Source: Ectobius pallidus (lineage: Eukaryota; Arthropoda; Insecta; Blattodea; Ectobiidae). Taken from it: DNA of 64,000 nt. Location: contig CAXKWD010000009.1 in assembly GCA_964059195.1 (NCBI GenBank), forward strand, positions 84,355,432 through 84,419,431. The letters run 5' to 3'. This document shows positions 13,446 through 26,150 of this stretch, one piece after another (position 1 is the stretch's first letter; each line of letters opens with the position of its first letter). Below the pieces are notes generated by a model, which ran no database searches, was not told where the DNA came from, and saw only the letters and a list, made by a program, of their open reading frames with translations. Both the position numbers and the translations under genes were made by a program.

Positions 13446-14520
13446 GAATGGAGAATGGGCGGTAGATTATGTACTTCAAAAAATCATAACGATTTTTATT
13501 GGTCTTGGCCTTCAAAATTTGGTTCCACTTATTTCAGGGTTTATTAACGGCTTCATAACTAGCTGCACGTGACATAATTAATCCATTCTACAACGTAGCA
13601 AGAAAGCTTGCCTCCAAATGACACAGAATCACTGGATTCATAGCAACTCCGCGAACAGCAGGCCTAACTCCTAACCACAATATGCAAAGAAAGAAGTTTT
13701 CATATATTATACCAAGAGCATCTGGCAATAGGCCTATCTGATTTTCTGTTTCGGCAGGGTTAGGCCTCTAGCGCTGACCCCATCAATTACACACACAATA
13801 AACCAGCACGATTTATCAGTGTAGCATTGCAAATCGTTTGTTTTACATCTTTCCGCGGTTTTAAGTTACATCTTTCATCCGTAAAGGTCCCCTACAAGAG
13901 TGACAAATAGATGGACACATATATAAGCATTAGATATTTAGACTTTTCATGAAGTGACCACTGATGTGACATCACATCAGTAAGGCCTTTTCCCCAATAC
14001 TTTACCTTCCTGAACTTACAGAGGATATCGATAAACTTGTATCAGGAAAGCAGTGCCAATCATCACATTGATTTTTCGACTGTAGAATGAAATGGTATTA
14101 TAAACTTCTTTTAATAAGTTTTTTAATAAAATATGATATATGTTTATAAATAGTTCGTTCATGTAATTAGTTTTCTTTCTGGGATCTCTCTGGCCCTCAC
14201 ATTCCTATTCTAAAGTTTGATTGGCCCTCGGGTAACTAAAGATTGGACCACACTGTGCTACACAGTTGAACGTTCTCATTATAACCTTCAATAATAGATT
14301 CTAGCTAGCATAATTCATAGACATCCGGCGAATTCTCCGAGCTCAGGAAGCAGTGCATTGCTGTGTATTCCGTTCGCGTTAAAAGAACATTCTCGGAGTC
14401 GGAATACAGTATATTCATAGTAATTGTCATCCAATTAGTATTAAGTTCAAGGTCCAGAAAGGGTGGACCTCCACATCCGCATCTTCAGTACCCACACCAT
14501 TAACATTAATAAAGAGCCAA
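13446..14520. other. No gene recognised
   Basis: AT-rich, perhaps still part of a larger decayed hAT element. GGACCACACTG at 14248-14258 weakly resembles the inverse of the 12587 end, but the flanking octamers do not match. Confidence 0.35.
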
Positions 14521-14559
14521 CTCAATGGTTCTTCTTCCTCTTTGTTTCTGTTTTTTACT

Positions 14560-14800
14560 TCTTTTTCTTATGCGTGGCTTGACTCATCATCATCTCCCTC
14601 GTGCAGATGTTTGCTGTCTGTGGACCGCATCTCCCTCGCTGCTGGCCCTACTTGTTTATCTTACAACGTCAGGACACGGTTTTTGTGTGAGAGTAATTGG
14701 ATCATTTGCAAATACCACTGACGGATCTCTTTGTTGACTGTCCGGTTTACTCTGTGGAAATTCTAGCTGAAAGATCCTATATTCTGTTCTTATGTCATTC
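14560..14800 (+). pseudogene. Possible LINE C-terminal zinc-knuckle relic
   Basis: Two overlapping frames resemble the Cys-rich tail of I/Jockey-like LINE ORF2 proteins: SPSCRCLLSVDRI near 14600 and LTDLFVDCPVYSVE near 14710-14750. The expected pattern is C.C....T..H(I/L)...C..Y. The frame changes between the parts. The call is weak because the match is short and my own. Confidence 0.35.
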
Positions 14801-14990
14801 TAGAAGAAAGAAAAAAATCTGTGATGAATATCTCACGAACTGGAGAAGTGCAAACAACAGTGAGTTTTTAAAAGAAGAGTTGCAAGTATACGGCATGATA
14901 CTCATGGGATTTGGAATGTGAGTTAACTTGACGCTGTTTTGTTCAGTAGAGTTTGCTTGATTTTATTGTGTGAGTGTATAAGCCCCTATA

Positions 14991-15878
14991 CTAATTTCAC
15001 TTTAAGCTCAAAGTAGATGTAAACAAAGCCACGTGACAAGGGAGCGCCTCATTGGCTAGTGGACGAACTGTAACTTTTGCGGCTTTGTATGTATACTCTT
15101 GCTCTTAATAAAATAGTTCGGTTCAAACCGTACCTTTTTGTAGCTATTTTCGTGCAGAGAAATTTAAAAACACGTTTCTGAAGCAGATCTGTATATGAAA
15201 CAAAATTAATTTGATCAGATTTTCCTGACGCAAAAAACTAAGTGAACTAATTAAACCGTTACAACAGATGTAAATTGTAGGCGTTTACGACGGCTGTGTG
15301 AATGCTCAAACACGCCATCTAGTAATGAACTTGCCACAGCCCCCTCCCAATAACTTGTTAAAACCTGCTGAATGTGCGTTCATTTATTTATTTATTTATA
15401 TCGGTTATACAACACGTACGTGAGGACAAGAAAGTCGTGTGCTAGAACAAGACAAAAATTTCGTCAAAAGTTACATGTAACTTACAGCTCTGATAAGATT
15501 GGGGCGGTTACAAACAGAAATGAATGAATTCAAAAAGAAAACGCCTCTGAAGTGGGCAGCCAACATTGCAAAATGAGAGTAAGTTTTTATACTCGTTAAT
15601 ATCTTCTTGTTAACTGTCTATGACTTTCTTAAATACTAATATTAAGCCTAATTTTGTACAGATGTATCGAATTTTTCAAAATAAATTTAACATTTTTCAA
15701 CAATGGTGCATGTCTTAAAAAATATTTTAAATGTACTATTGAGAACACTGGAATATACACAAATCCTCGTTCCGTTTCTTTCCGTGGCGGGTAAATCTCC
15801 ACGTGGTATTGTCACATGCTCGGCGGAGTGGTACGTTAGAGTTTGTTTACATCTACTTTGAACTTAAAGTGAAAATAG
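14991..15878. mobile_element. mariner-type non-autonomous element, 888 bp
   Basis: The ends are inverse to each other over roughly 38 bp. The left end starts CTAATTTCACTTTAAGCTCA and the right end, read inversely, starts CTATTTTCACTTTAAGTTCA; both then share AAGTAGATGTAAACAAA. TA dinucleotides flank both ends (14989-14990 and 15879-15880), as expected for Tc1/mariner insertion. No transposase frame is visible inside. Confidence 0.78.
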
Positions 15879-15880
15879 TA

Positions 15881-16266
15881 TACATATGTTTTTCTACGTG
15901 ATTAACAGTTTGTTTGTTCTTGTTTTGAGAAAATAAATGTATGTTTCGTGTGTCGTATTGTTCTGCACCCTAAACCAGTAGTACCCAAACTTGTGTCACG
16001 GCCTCTGAAGTACTTATTTTACTTTGGGGGAATCCCCTGGGTCACATTGAATGCGCACACGGTCAGCAGTTACCTTTAAAAATACTTTAATTGCACGCAG
16101 GAAACATCTGGGAACATTCAGAATTGCAAAGGTCCATTTCTGGGTTCCCTTGAAATGCGCAAAGGACAAATTAAATTTGTAATATTGCTGAGAGTAACAC
16201 TGCTTCTCGAAAAATTTATAATTAGTATTGCTGAAAGTAAAACTTTAAAAATAATAATATTAATAC
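15881..16266. other. Possible hAT left end, otherwise unassigned
   Basis: CAGTAGTACCCAAACTTGTG at about 15977-15996 resembles a hAT terminus, but no matching right end or TSD was found. Confidence 0.3.
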
Positions 16267-16281
16267 ATTAATTTTTAGCAT

Positions 16282-16460
16282 GTCCGTCGCCGTGGGTGAG
16301 TCGGTAGCGCGCCTGCCCTCCACTCCGGGTTCGATTCCCGGCCGGGTCGGGGATTTTTCAGTAGTGAAAAATCCCTTTCCCGGGTTCAGGACTGGGTGTC
16401 TGTCAGTAGGTTAAGTCTTAGATTAAGATAATGCACATTGTGCGCGATTCCTTAATTATT
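16282..16460 (+). mobile_element. tRNA-derived SINE, copy 1 of the GTCCGTCGCC family
   Basis: The tRNA-like head has an A-box region (GGGTGAGTCGGTAG) and a B box (GGTTCGATTCC). The body has the pair TTTTTCAGTAGTGAAAAA, a short hairpin, and ends in CGATTCCTTAATTATT. It is flanked by a 15-bp TSD with one mismatch (16267-16281 and 16461-16475). Compared with the copy at 55050 it lacks about 8 bp just before the B box (CGGCCCG region). Confidence 0.88.
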
Positions 16461-16716
16461 ATTAATTTTTGGCATAGTGATACGCAACATTTTTTAAACA
16501 ATCAAATCTACTTAATAAACCTCGTTCTACTTCTCAAAGCCATGACGCGATCTTCAGACTATGTGGATGTGGAGCAATGAACGTCTTAGTAAAGTTTGAA
16601 TGGAAAAACTCGCAGGAATTTCTTGTTCTACCTGACGATGTTGTTGTTTGTGCGCAGTTGAAGTAGATCCCATATACACCGTGTGCGCAATTCAAGGATC
16701 ACTTGATGGTCATAAT

Positions 16717-17319
16717 TAGGGTTCGGATGTTTATGCCCTAAAAAGGTGGAAAATATGACCTTAAAATGACCAAATATGACCCCAAAACACTTAATATGAC
16801 CTAATAAAATAAAGCATTTTCAAAAAATAAATGTTCAAATTTAAAACGTTTAAAGGCATCACATAATTCAATCATATAATCACTTTTTAACAATTTTACA
16901 GGTGATTTACAGTTTTACCTATAATGAACTTCGTTTATTTATAAAGAATTTTCTCCTTTTTGCTCGCTTCATCAGCTCCAGATACTCCAACATTTTGTAG
17001 ACCTTGCATGTAGCTATAAAATATGAACAGTTGCATTCATTTTAAAATTTAAGTTACCGGTACCTATTAACTTGGGATAAACATTAAATTAATTAATTAA
17101 ATCTTAAATTTAACTCGACCATGTAGTACATACACTGTATAATTGTGCTCCTTTACCAACTTTATAACTGAAATATGACGGTATATTACAAATATGGCCA
17201 AAATATGACGACCACAAAAATGACCAAAATATGACTTTATATGCAAAATAAAAACGGTCCTGCGGCGAAAACGGAGGTCAGGGTAAAAATATGACACGTC
17301 ATAAAACATCCAAACCCTA
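16717..17319. mobile_element. hAT MITE with AATGACC-rich interior
   Basis: The ends are TAGGGTTCGGATGTTT and its inverse (CATCCAAACCCTA). The element is flanked by a perfect 8-bp TSD, GTCATAAT (16709-16716 and 17320-17327). The inside of both ends is crowded with short AAATATGACC / AAAATGACC motifs, which look like subterminal transposase-binding repeats. No transposase frame remains. The termini resemble those of the 29125 and 42304 elements. Confidence 0.87.
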
Positions 17320-17327
17320 GTCATAAT

Positions 17328-18816
17328 AATAATAATTTTCCTGATCGCTGTGCGAATTTAGCTATGCCCCAAATTGTTTGTGTTTAAAGTGTTTTACCTG
17401 TGACAGCAATATTGTTTTTTTCTAATGTTGTACAATATCTAAAACGACCTGACGAAAAGAGTGTCTATTAAGTAACATAAAACCCTGCTTTAGAAGTTGA
17501 GCCTATGCGTTATGCGAAATTTAGCTCACTAGAAGACACCGTAACTATATAAATTTTAACCACCAATCCATATTTACTCTCACTTGAAAAATCACAAAAC
17601 ACATAAATACACAAGAATTTAACCTCAGTACACAACAAAACAGCTTACCAGAACACAGGGAACACGAAAAGTGACATAGTTCATTTTTTCTTTAGTTAAC
17701 AGTAGATGAACAGAAATATGTGAAGAACACGTGTTTCGTCTTCTTCGGAAGTCTTGATTCCAAAACATAGTTCCCTTTGAATAATTCCATTATCAGTCTA
17801 TACCATTATGTGCACGGTTTTTAGAATGATAGAATATGGTGGCATGAACATTGTAGGAGTTTTAGAAATAGCGTATTTACAGCTCTCGATAGTTAATCGT
17901 GAAAATGCAAGCGACTGGGCATTGTTTTGTAATCTCCAAACGGCCTACCGTCTTTTTCCTTAATTATCTTTGTTTGTCTGGCTGACTATCCGAGAGTTCT
18001 AAGCCACGAAAATCATATACAGTATATATATATATGTGGACACATAGAGGGGGCTGCAGTCATTACAAGCTCGGTGATGGACTTTATATAAATCCTCAAG
18101 TTGATAATTATTATTATTATGTAAGAACAAATCCTTGATGATATCATTGGGAAATAGAGCTAATATGTTATGTTAAAGAGTTTATCTGGGCAAATGATGA
18201 AACATGAGATTTGAATGCAGGATCCAGTTCTAATTGTACAGTGAACCTCAGATGTGGCTCCAGCCTCCAGATCTGCTGCAAGTAATTATCATGGCAAGAC
18301 GTGGACGGCAAGCAATGCAGTGGAGATGGCCTTCAGTGTTAATCAGCTCGCAGAAGAACTCGACAGGAGCTGAACACGTGCCTTATTGCTTCAGTGGAAA
18401 GGAATTCAAGTTATTGAAATAAAATCTCGGAATGGGCGGATGAGGAGGCGTCTTCTTCATAAATAAGTACCAAGTGCAAACTTTTTACTGATACATACCG
18501 TATCAAGTATGCAAAAATAAGGTTTAATGGAATCAATTAATGCGGACGAGGCGTAAGCAGAATGAATCCGTTAAAGCTTTTATGTGCGTGGTGCATACAA
18601 TAGTTCGTAGTAAAAGCTCTTTAAATTATATGAAATAAAATAATATAAATATTATATAGTATAAAATATTAGCCTTTAAAAGGCATAGTCATTTGTTGAC
18701 ATATTCTCACAGCCGCCCTGAATACTACCGTACCTACGAGCCATACCAATACGAGGTGACGATATAGAAGGTGGAAATTCCGAACGCTCTTTCTAAACAA
18801 CGCATTGGCTGCGAAC
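17328..18816. other. No gene recognised
   Basis: AT-rich. A short (TA)n tract lies near 18020-18036. No gene or repeat end I can name. Confidence 0.4.
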
Positions 18817-18818
18817 TA

Positions 18819-19530
18819 CAGTGAGTCCCACGCAAGAGTTGGCCAACGACGCGGGTTCCTGCGGCACGGCGGGCACAGCTCCAACTCCCGAGCGATCGGG
18901 TGAAATATCTACGCTAATAATGCCGCGATCGGTGTAATAATTCAGGTTCTCACATTTACAGTTAAAATTACAATGAAAATAACCACGTACCTCATCACAA
19001 GCGATGTTGCAAATGTTCTCTTCTTGCATCCACATAATACTGGCACCTTTTTAGGAAATTTTCTTTCACGCGCATAAGTTCAGCTTCCGAGATAAAGTTA
19101 ATTTCTCTTGTGATATTGTCTTTAAGTTCTTGTAATGTATGGGAAATTGACCTATACACTTTATTTCTCAAGTTTCCCCATAAATAATATTCACATACTA
19201 TTAGAAGAACTTAAAGACAATATCACATAGACCTATCACAAGAGAAATGAACTCTGTCTCGGAAGCTGAACTTATGTGCGTGAAAGAGAATTTCCTAAAA
19301 AGGTGCCAGTATCGTGTGGATGCAAGAGGAGAACATTTCCAACATCTCTTGTGATGAGGTACGTGTTTATTTTCATTGTAATTTTAACTGTAAATGTGAA
19401 AACCTGAATCATTAGACCGATCGCGGCTTTATTAGCGTAGATATTTCACCCGATCGCTCGGGAGTTGGAGCTGTGCCCGCCGTGCCGCAGGAACCCGCGT
19501 CGTTGGCAAACTCTTGCGTGGGACTCACTG
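18819..19530. mobile_element. mariner-like fold-back: two inverted transposase 3' ends
   Basis: A giant inverted repeat of about 320-bp arms and a short centre (about 19130-19205). The outermost ends are CAGTGAGTCCCACGCAAGAG and its inverse, each next to a TA (18817-18818 and 19531-19532), as in Tc1/mariner. Each arm, read from the centre outward, encodes the same transposase-like C-terminus and stop: right arm (+) EMNSVSEAELMCVKENFLKR then CQYRVDARGEHFQHLL and stop near 19353. That resembles the tail of mariner-type transposases that ends in HFEHL. The arms are about 95% identical. So two 3' halves are joined head to head and the catalytic region is absent. Confidence 0.85.
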
Positions 19531-19532
19531 TA

Positions 19533-20251
19533 CTTTATAAAATGTGATAGCCCTAATCTCGAGGAAATTTCAATCCGACCCAGAAACATTGAATCGAACC
19601 TGCTACCAGTTAAAATCTCGAATATATATTTCATTTAAAGAATCGTCCAGGGTAAAGAGTGTTCTTCTTGTGAACGATGATTTGAAACTATGTGAACTTT
19701 GTTGTTATGATGAAGTGTTTTGCGAAAAACCACGGTAAAGTTTTTGATTAACGTAACGAATCAAATTTGCCTTCTATCTGTTTTCGGCGTTTTAACAGTC
19801 CGACAAGCAGCTGTTGTAGAAAGCATATACTAAAAAGCATATTTTTGTCTCTGTGTAGGCTATTTCTGTTTAAATTATAAATCTGAATTCATATTTTCTT
19901 TACATTTCTTTGCACATTTTGGATACTCTCTTTTTTCTTAATTAGTAGATATCTAAGCCTTCGTTGCAACTATTAAAATGAATGTTATCTGAAAGGTCTA
20001 CAGCTCCCCCCCCCCCCCCAAAAAAACGCACATTTTATTTGGCTAGTTTTTTAATCTCTAATTTACAAGACTTGATGTTTTCACGGTGTTGGCTTGTAAT
20101 TATGGCTGAAGCTGTAATTTGCTATTGTTTATCTGCAATTCTGATTTAATATTACTATACTTTTTCCCTTTTCCTTCTTCCTTGTTTTTAATGTTTTCCT
20201 AAGTTAACCGCGGCTAAGGAGACCGGCATCCTAAATCCTCTTTCTACTTAC
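19533..20251. other. No gene recognised; poly-C/A tract
   Basis: AT-rich. A run of C followed by A lies at about 20007-20025. No gene found. Confidence 0.4.
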
Positions 20252-20349
20252 TAAGATTTGTTTGGAACTGTACACCCTTTGACCTTACCTTCTATAGTGT
20301 TAAGATTTGTTTGGAACTGTACACCCTTTGACCTTACCTTCTATAGTGT
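20252..20349. repeat. Perfect tandem duplication, 2 x 49 bp
   Basis: The 49-bp unit beginning TAAGATTTGTTTGGAACTGT occurs at 20252-20300 and again without any mismatch at 20301-20349. It is either a recent event or a collapsed/expanded assembly. Confidence 0.95.
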
Positions 20350-20783
20350 ACTCAGTATTTATTGGAAGAAAATAATTGTAAACTTTAATGAGTAACTTCT
20401 CTTTGCCACAAATTTCGTGCTGTGGCTAAAAAATATCTTTATGTAGCGATTAAACAAGTTTTGGGTTTTAATATTAAGATCTGAGCAATAACTTGGTCGA
20501 AGTAGGTCTGTAAAATAAAAACATTTTTATATAAAAACACGTTACAACATAAGTAGGTAGTGAGGGTGTATAGTACCAGATACGATATAGGCCTACAACT
20601 AGGCTATGTATACTGTAGGCTTATAGATTTTGTAAAATTATTGTAAATAGTGTGTAACATAATGACAAGGAGACACAGTGTTAATACTAATAAATTTTAT
20701 AAGCCCTAACTGAAATATCTTTTAAGCTGCAGCGTAAAACTCTCAGTAAATACGCTGCCTCAAACTTTTCTGTTGTTGTAGGT

Positions 20784-21131
20784 CAGGGATGCCCAACTGG
20801 CGACCCGCAGTCCCCATGCGGTCTTCGGACTCAATTCTGTGCGCCTCGCTACAAAGCCAATTGATAAAATCTAAATATTTATAGTTTTATTAATAGTTTT
20901 ATATTATGGATAGTTTTACTGCCTCCAAAAAACCGTTCATTAATGCGTTCTGAATTCTAATAAATAATTTTCTACATCCAAAAAGTTCTCTTATTAACGT
21001 GACTGCATTTTAATAAATAATAACTTTAATTTTTAATAATAATTTTATTGCATAAAATTTGTGCGGCCCGTGACGTCAACACACAATAGGCGTATATTGG
21101 CCCTCGTAAGTAAAAAAGTTGGCAACCCCTG
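20784..21131. mobile_element. hAT MITE, 348 bp
   Basis: The left end CAGGGATGCCCAACTGGCGA and right end GTTGGCAACCCCTG are inverse. The octamers TTGTAGGT (20776-20783) and TTGTGGGT (21132-21139) match at 7 of 8 bases. The end resembles that of the larger hAT relic at 47279 (CAACTGGCGGCCC), so this is probably its deletion derivative. Confidence 0.82.
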
Positions 21132-21139
21132 TTGTGGGT

Positions 21140-23929
21140 AATCTCTACTTAGGGTCTTTATTATAAAGAAGGCTTAAACGATGGGTTAACTTATATTTAA
21201 ACATGAGCTTTTCACGTTTCTTATCTTCTCGTCATCATCGCTCAACGTTTCCTGGAATACCCCCGCAATATAACTGGGACCGCCATCTTGCAACATTGCC
21301 TTAACCTCCAGTCAAACAGAAGATGAGTTTGAGTCAAGTTAAACTGTAGTCTAACTGGAGATAAGGTTTATAATACGGAATAACAAGAAAACCTCACATT
21401 TAAACCTAAATTAAACCGTCATTTAAACCTCCTTTATAATACTGGCCAGACGGCTTGGTTCAGTGTATTATGTTGCATTTTGATTTTTTTGTTTGTTGAA
21501 TCTTTGTATAGAGCCTGAATTTGATGTTCATTTATTTCCGGTCTGCTTATAAGCTATTTTTGCAGCATTCATTGATGAACTTTTTTCTAGTGAAGAAAGC
21601 TGAAGACCATGCTCAGATTGTGATGATAGCAACTGTGACTGTTTCATTATATATCTCTCTCTTTTTTTATTTTTATTTTTATTTTTTAAAGAGAATGTAT
21701 AGAAGTAAAGCTTGTGCTGTAGAAAGAATATTTTAGCAGCGGCCGGCAGTAGGCGTACGGATGCATGTGATGTTTTGCTTTATCTTGTTCTTTCGCAAGA
21801 GGTCTCCGGAACCTTGACATGTATAGCATAGGATTACCGCACTGGACTCACTAGACAACTTTCCTTCTCATAGTTATCATTTAGCAGTGTGCATGTGGTG
21901 TGTGTTCTACAGCTGATAACATGTTTGCTTTGTGAGTGAATTCATGAAAAAAACTGTTCTTATCTTCACACTTTAAAGAAGACATCCGAAAAAATTGTGA
22001 GTCATATCGCCTTAATATTGCGATTTTCTACAATAAGTTCACTTTTATGAAAAGCTTTGAGTATGTTGTATAGTATTCGTTCTTTTTTCCTTGTTTGTAG
22101 TTCATACACGACACCTGTAGCGTACTGGTATAATGACATGTTAAGTATGTGTTATTTCGTGTCAATAGTCTGTATTGATCTGTAGCTAGCATGAACTGGG
22201 AAAATTCACATTGCTTGCAGCATGCATCTTGTTTTCCCGGCATTACCAATTTATTTAGGTTTTCGGCATGTGTCTGTTTTGTTTTGGGTTATCTTTTGAA
22301 CGTTTAATAATAATAAATATAATAATAATTATAAAAACTTTATTAAGCCATTAAGTAACAATACAGTAGACGTAGTCAGTAAAATCTTAGCATAAACAGT
22401 AAAATGAATCCCAATAAATTTATTTGCCTATATTGATTTAAAAATAATTAAATAGGACTTAAAATTAAGCTTAGAATTGCAACAAAATTAAATATTAGTT
22501 GAAATTCAATATTCATTGAAATTAGCCATAACTGAAACAGATGCACAATGCACATAAATAGGCTAGTTATATGGCCTATTTCAAAATTGAAATCGGCCTC
22601 CTATGACAGATATTAAAAAATTAACTTGAATATGTTTTGTGAGATTGTTGGATGTGTGCTTTACAAGTTGACTGACTGAAATGTTGATAATGATTGTAGT
22701 TTTTGTTTAAAAAGTATTTTATCCAGAAAAAAAAACAAACAAACAAACTGCGCTGAGATTATACTAAACACTTTAGGTTTAGGAGAATGTTATTAACCTA
22801 ATGAATAAAACTGTGTAGATTCCTTCGAACTCTTCGGAGTAGGACAGTTTCAATAGCATTAACAAATAAAAACAAAAAATGACTCAAGGGTAACATCTAA
22901 AAAATTTGAGAGCATTAACACTGGCAAAATATTTAACATTTTAATGAGTGGAAACATTCATTAAAATCGCATAAAGAGAGATTATACAATTAATAATCAT
23001 TCCATTGATAGTTTAAAATGTATGCTTTATAATTATTAATGTACTTTCTCAAGATATGAGCTGTTGATGCCGTGTAATTCCAACACCTGCCACGTCTATT
23101 CCTACCTTAAAACCATATATTTGTAGAAAACACCAGTGTATGCTAACAGGAATGGAACATGGCAAATCTGAGAAAGAAATGTTGAAATATCGTCTATTTA
23201 TTCCAGACAAACTTTGCTTTGTCCTACTACGAGTATTTCCATTAGCTAATTGCATGTCATATTGATTGCTCAGATTGTGTGACAGTTATCGTTCGGAGTA
23301 GGGGTTTTCTGCTGTGCGTGAGGTCGGAGCGTGAGAAAAGTTAATAAGACTACCAACAACACAGCAATAAATTTATAATAATAGCCATTTTTGAGATTGT
23401 CATATCTTCACGATAGTAACACTTTCAAATCAATACATAGGCTAATATTAAATAAAATATTGTTATTTTAGATTTTAAATTCGGTGCATAGAATTAACTT
23501 TCATTCCATATTCCTTTTGCCTCCTACAATAAATGAATATAAGCATAAATAATTTTGTTATACGGAAGATATTACCAATATTGAATATCGGGGAGCACGG
23601 TCGTGTTAACTTCATCCACTCGTTACTGAAGTGTCAATTTTGTAACTAGTGTACTAGTGTAAGATATAGCCTATATTTCTTTACCTCTTTTTAAATAGTA
23701 GTTGTAGTTACTTTTGAAATTTGTATTTGTTCTGTTTTATTTTACTTGTATAAATATGTATTTGTATAAAAATAAATAAATAAATAGAATAAAATATAAA
23801 AAATACTGTAGCTATTAATTTATATTAGACTATAATTGGAATTGGTTTATTTTACCTGGTGGAATTAAGGGTATTAGGCCTTCTCCAATAAACCAGGATT
23901 ATTACAAATGAATTATACAAAGTTACAAA
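21140..23929. other. No gene recognised
   Basis: About 2.8 kb of AT-rich DNA with AAT-type microsatellites near 22308-22330 and short frames only. No inverted ends found by eye. Confidence 0.4.
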
Positions 23930-23931
23930 TA

Positions 23932-24008
23932 CCGTGTGTCCGTAAAGTCATGGTGCACTTTTACACTGTGACCGGTCAAAAGTGCACCATTACTTTACGG
24001 ACACACGG
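23932..24008. mobile_element. 77-bp mariner-type mini-hairpin
   Basis: Two 31-bp arms (left begins CCGTGTGTCCGTAAAGTCAT) are inverse with one mismatch and enclose a 15-base loop. TA dinucleotides flank both sides (23930-23931 and 24009-24010). The arm resembles Tc1/mariner terminal repeats. Nothing is left between the terminal repeats. Confidence 0.85.
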
Positions 24009-24010
24009 TA

Positions 24011-25756
24011 TAATACAAATATGATACAATTACAAATATAGTAAAACACAAACAATGCTATTATAGTCTTTTGATTATAAAGAACTAGTAGAACTAAAGA
24101 GACGAAAACAATTATTCCTAATATACAAACTCAGTTTATGAAATGCCTATTAACTGAGACTTGACTGTATTTCTATTTTTATGAGAGTAGATAGATTTTG
24201 AATGTGGCAAAATAACATGCAAATAAAAACCGAGAAAACAGGAAATTAAAATTTGGATGCACTGGCAGTTGGAAACACATTGAAGTTTGAAAATGGTGTC
24301 AGCAGAATGTTGTATGCGTCCAAACTGCATACAATCTTGCACAGTTATTCTTTCGGGTATGCTTGACTTTTTGACATTAAAATCCGGCCGAAGTGGTTAA
24401 ATCAACACACATCATCCCATAGAAGACATAGCATGCCGTACGATTAAAATTATTAGGTATATGTAGTGCCTAACTGAGAAGTCTTTGGGAGCCACGCATG
24501 CATTCTTCCTTTTGCACCACATCGTTAAGACTTGGTTTTATGTTTTATTTTAAATAATAGTTACTGAAGGAGAAGATCGGTACAATACACCAGCGTGACG
24601 AGGCGGAAGTAAGCTTGGCGTTTCCTAAAAATGATGCTCGTTTGTGATGTGAGTCATATAGTGACTTGACCTTACCTTCCTTACATCATTGTCCTTGTTA
24701 CTTGTCTCTCCTTGTACGGAGCATTATGACCAGGTATTGCTCTCTGCACATGTCCTGGCTTGCCTGAAAAAAACATTGCATATATTAATCACCTTCATTG
24801 TGTTCCCGTAAAGATGTTACAGATTAAAATCTTGATTAAAAAGCAACTTTTTGCCTTATCTTAATCTTGTCTGGGTGAAGCTTCAAATAAAATAAAAATC
24901 ACGGTTGGATTCCCACCGTAGACAAATTTTCCGCCTAAAAAATACAGAATAAATTTCTCGAATGAGATGTATAATTTGTTGATATCTGTTTAATTCTGTT
25001 ATCAGTGTTATCATATTTTGGACATTATTTACTAATCGATAAAACAATGATTCATTATCAATGTTCCGTAATAATCTTCAGGATTCCTACGAGTAATTTT
25101 TATTGGAATCTCGTCTTAATTGCTTGTGTTTCCTGTATTTATCACAGGTTGTTATTTCGTTGTTAATAGCCAATCCGCCACAGACCACAGCTTATTTCCG
25201 TTGTCTGAAGAGTGCCTGTTGCTTGCTCACTCGAATGTAAAGGCTCCCCCGATTACGTCATCAATTATTCTACCTGGCGATCCATTCAGCATCATGCTTT
25301 CATGCAACGAGGGGATATACGCTGCGTTGGTACAGTGCCCACCAAAACAGATGCTAAGTGAAAGTGGGGGGGAGGACTACGTCTTTCCTTCTCTTCAACT
25401 GCCACACGTGTAATTCTTGAATGACTCATGTAATACGTTAATTATTGTAAAGTTTTCAGCTTTTAATTAATAGATATGTTCTGTTTGTTTCAGGTAAGTT
25501 TGGCCTGTTTTGCCGTACGGAATTCTGACATCGCTTATAAGAACGTAAGTGACAACTCAAGGAAGGAATGAGTATATAATTATAAGAAACAGGTATCCAA
25601 ACACTTATTTAGGTTAATGTTTGTAACGTTATTACTGGATGCGCATAATTAATACAACTGGGACAAATAATGGGTAACTGTAGACAGTTAAGTATAGAGA
25701 AGATAAAATAGTTAACGTTTTGAATATACGAGTAACTTATACAATTAAAAAAATAA
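24011..25756. other. No confident gene; one ORF of unknown meaning
   Basis: A frame of up to 97 codons (25120-25413) has somewhat higher GC than its surroundings. I recognise no domain. The rest is AT-rich and unassigned. Confidence 0.35.
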
Positions 25757-26150
25757 TAGATTTAGATTTAATATATATAATTTACAACCCCAAAGAGCAA
25801 AGCTCATGCGAGGGGTGACATAAATACATTGGTTCAGAGGAAAAAATTACAACACATACTACAGTAATCTTAAGGCTATAACAAATTCACTAGTGACAAA
25901 CATACTACAAACCACAAAAAACTTGAAATATACTAACCAATTTTGAAAAATGCATTTTTTGTACGACTTCACAGAAATATATTATAACTATCCTACTGAC
26001 TAAAGTACACGTCTAAAAAATATGATAATGCTTTTGGTTTAAAATTTCTAATGGAGCTGGACACACTTTCAGGTAACACGTTATACAATTTTATAGCATG
26101 AGGTAATATTCCATTTAGGCCATATGTAGTGGATTCGCTATGAGTTACAA
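25757..26150 (-). pseudogene. LINE ORF2 C-terminus and 3' UTR (relic)
   Basis: On the minus strand 26145-25971 reads THSESTTYGLNGILPHAIKL, then YNVLPESVSSSIRNFK, then KALSYFLDVYFSQ and a stop, followed by DSYNIFL and a second stop. Many Jockey/CR1-like LINEs end this way (KLWN.LP.S......FK..L..YL...Y...E.FL). The stop inside the tail marks decay. About 150-200 bp of 3' UTR follow, containing the short palindrome GAGC-TTT-GCTC at 25797-25807, and then an AT-rich tail. Confidence 0.8.

Noticed and set aside
12587..14258. One 1.67-kb hAT element from CAGCGGTGGCC to GGACCACACTG
   Set aside because: The flanking octamers (CTGTATAA and TGCTACAC) do not match and the ends agree only weakly, so I kept the shorter remnant.
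25120..25413. Host exon ending before CAGGTAAGT near 25494
   Set aside because: The frame stops before the donor-like site and shows no known domain; kept only as unassigned.
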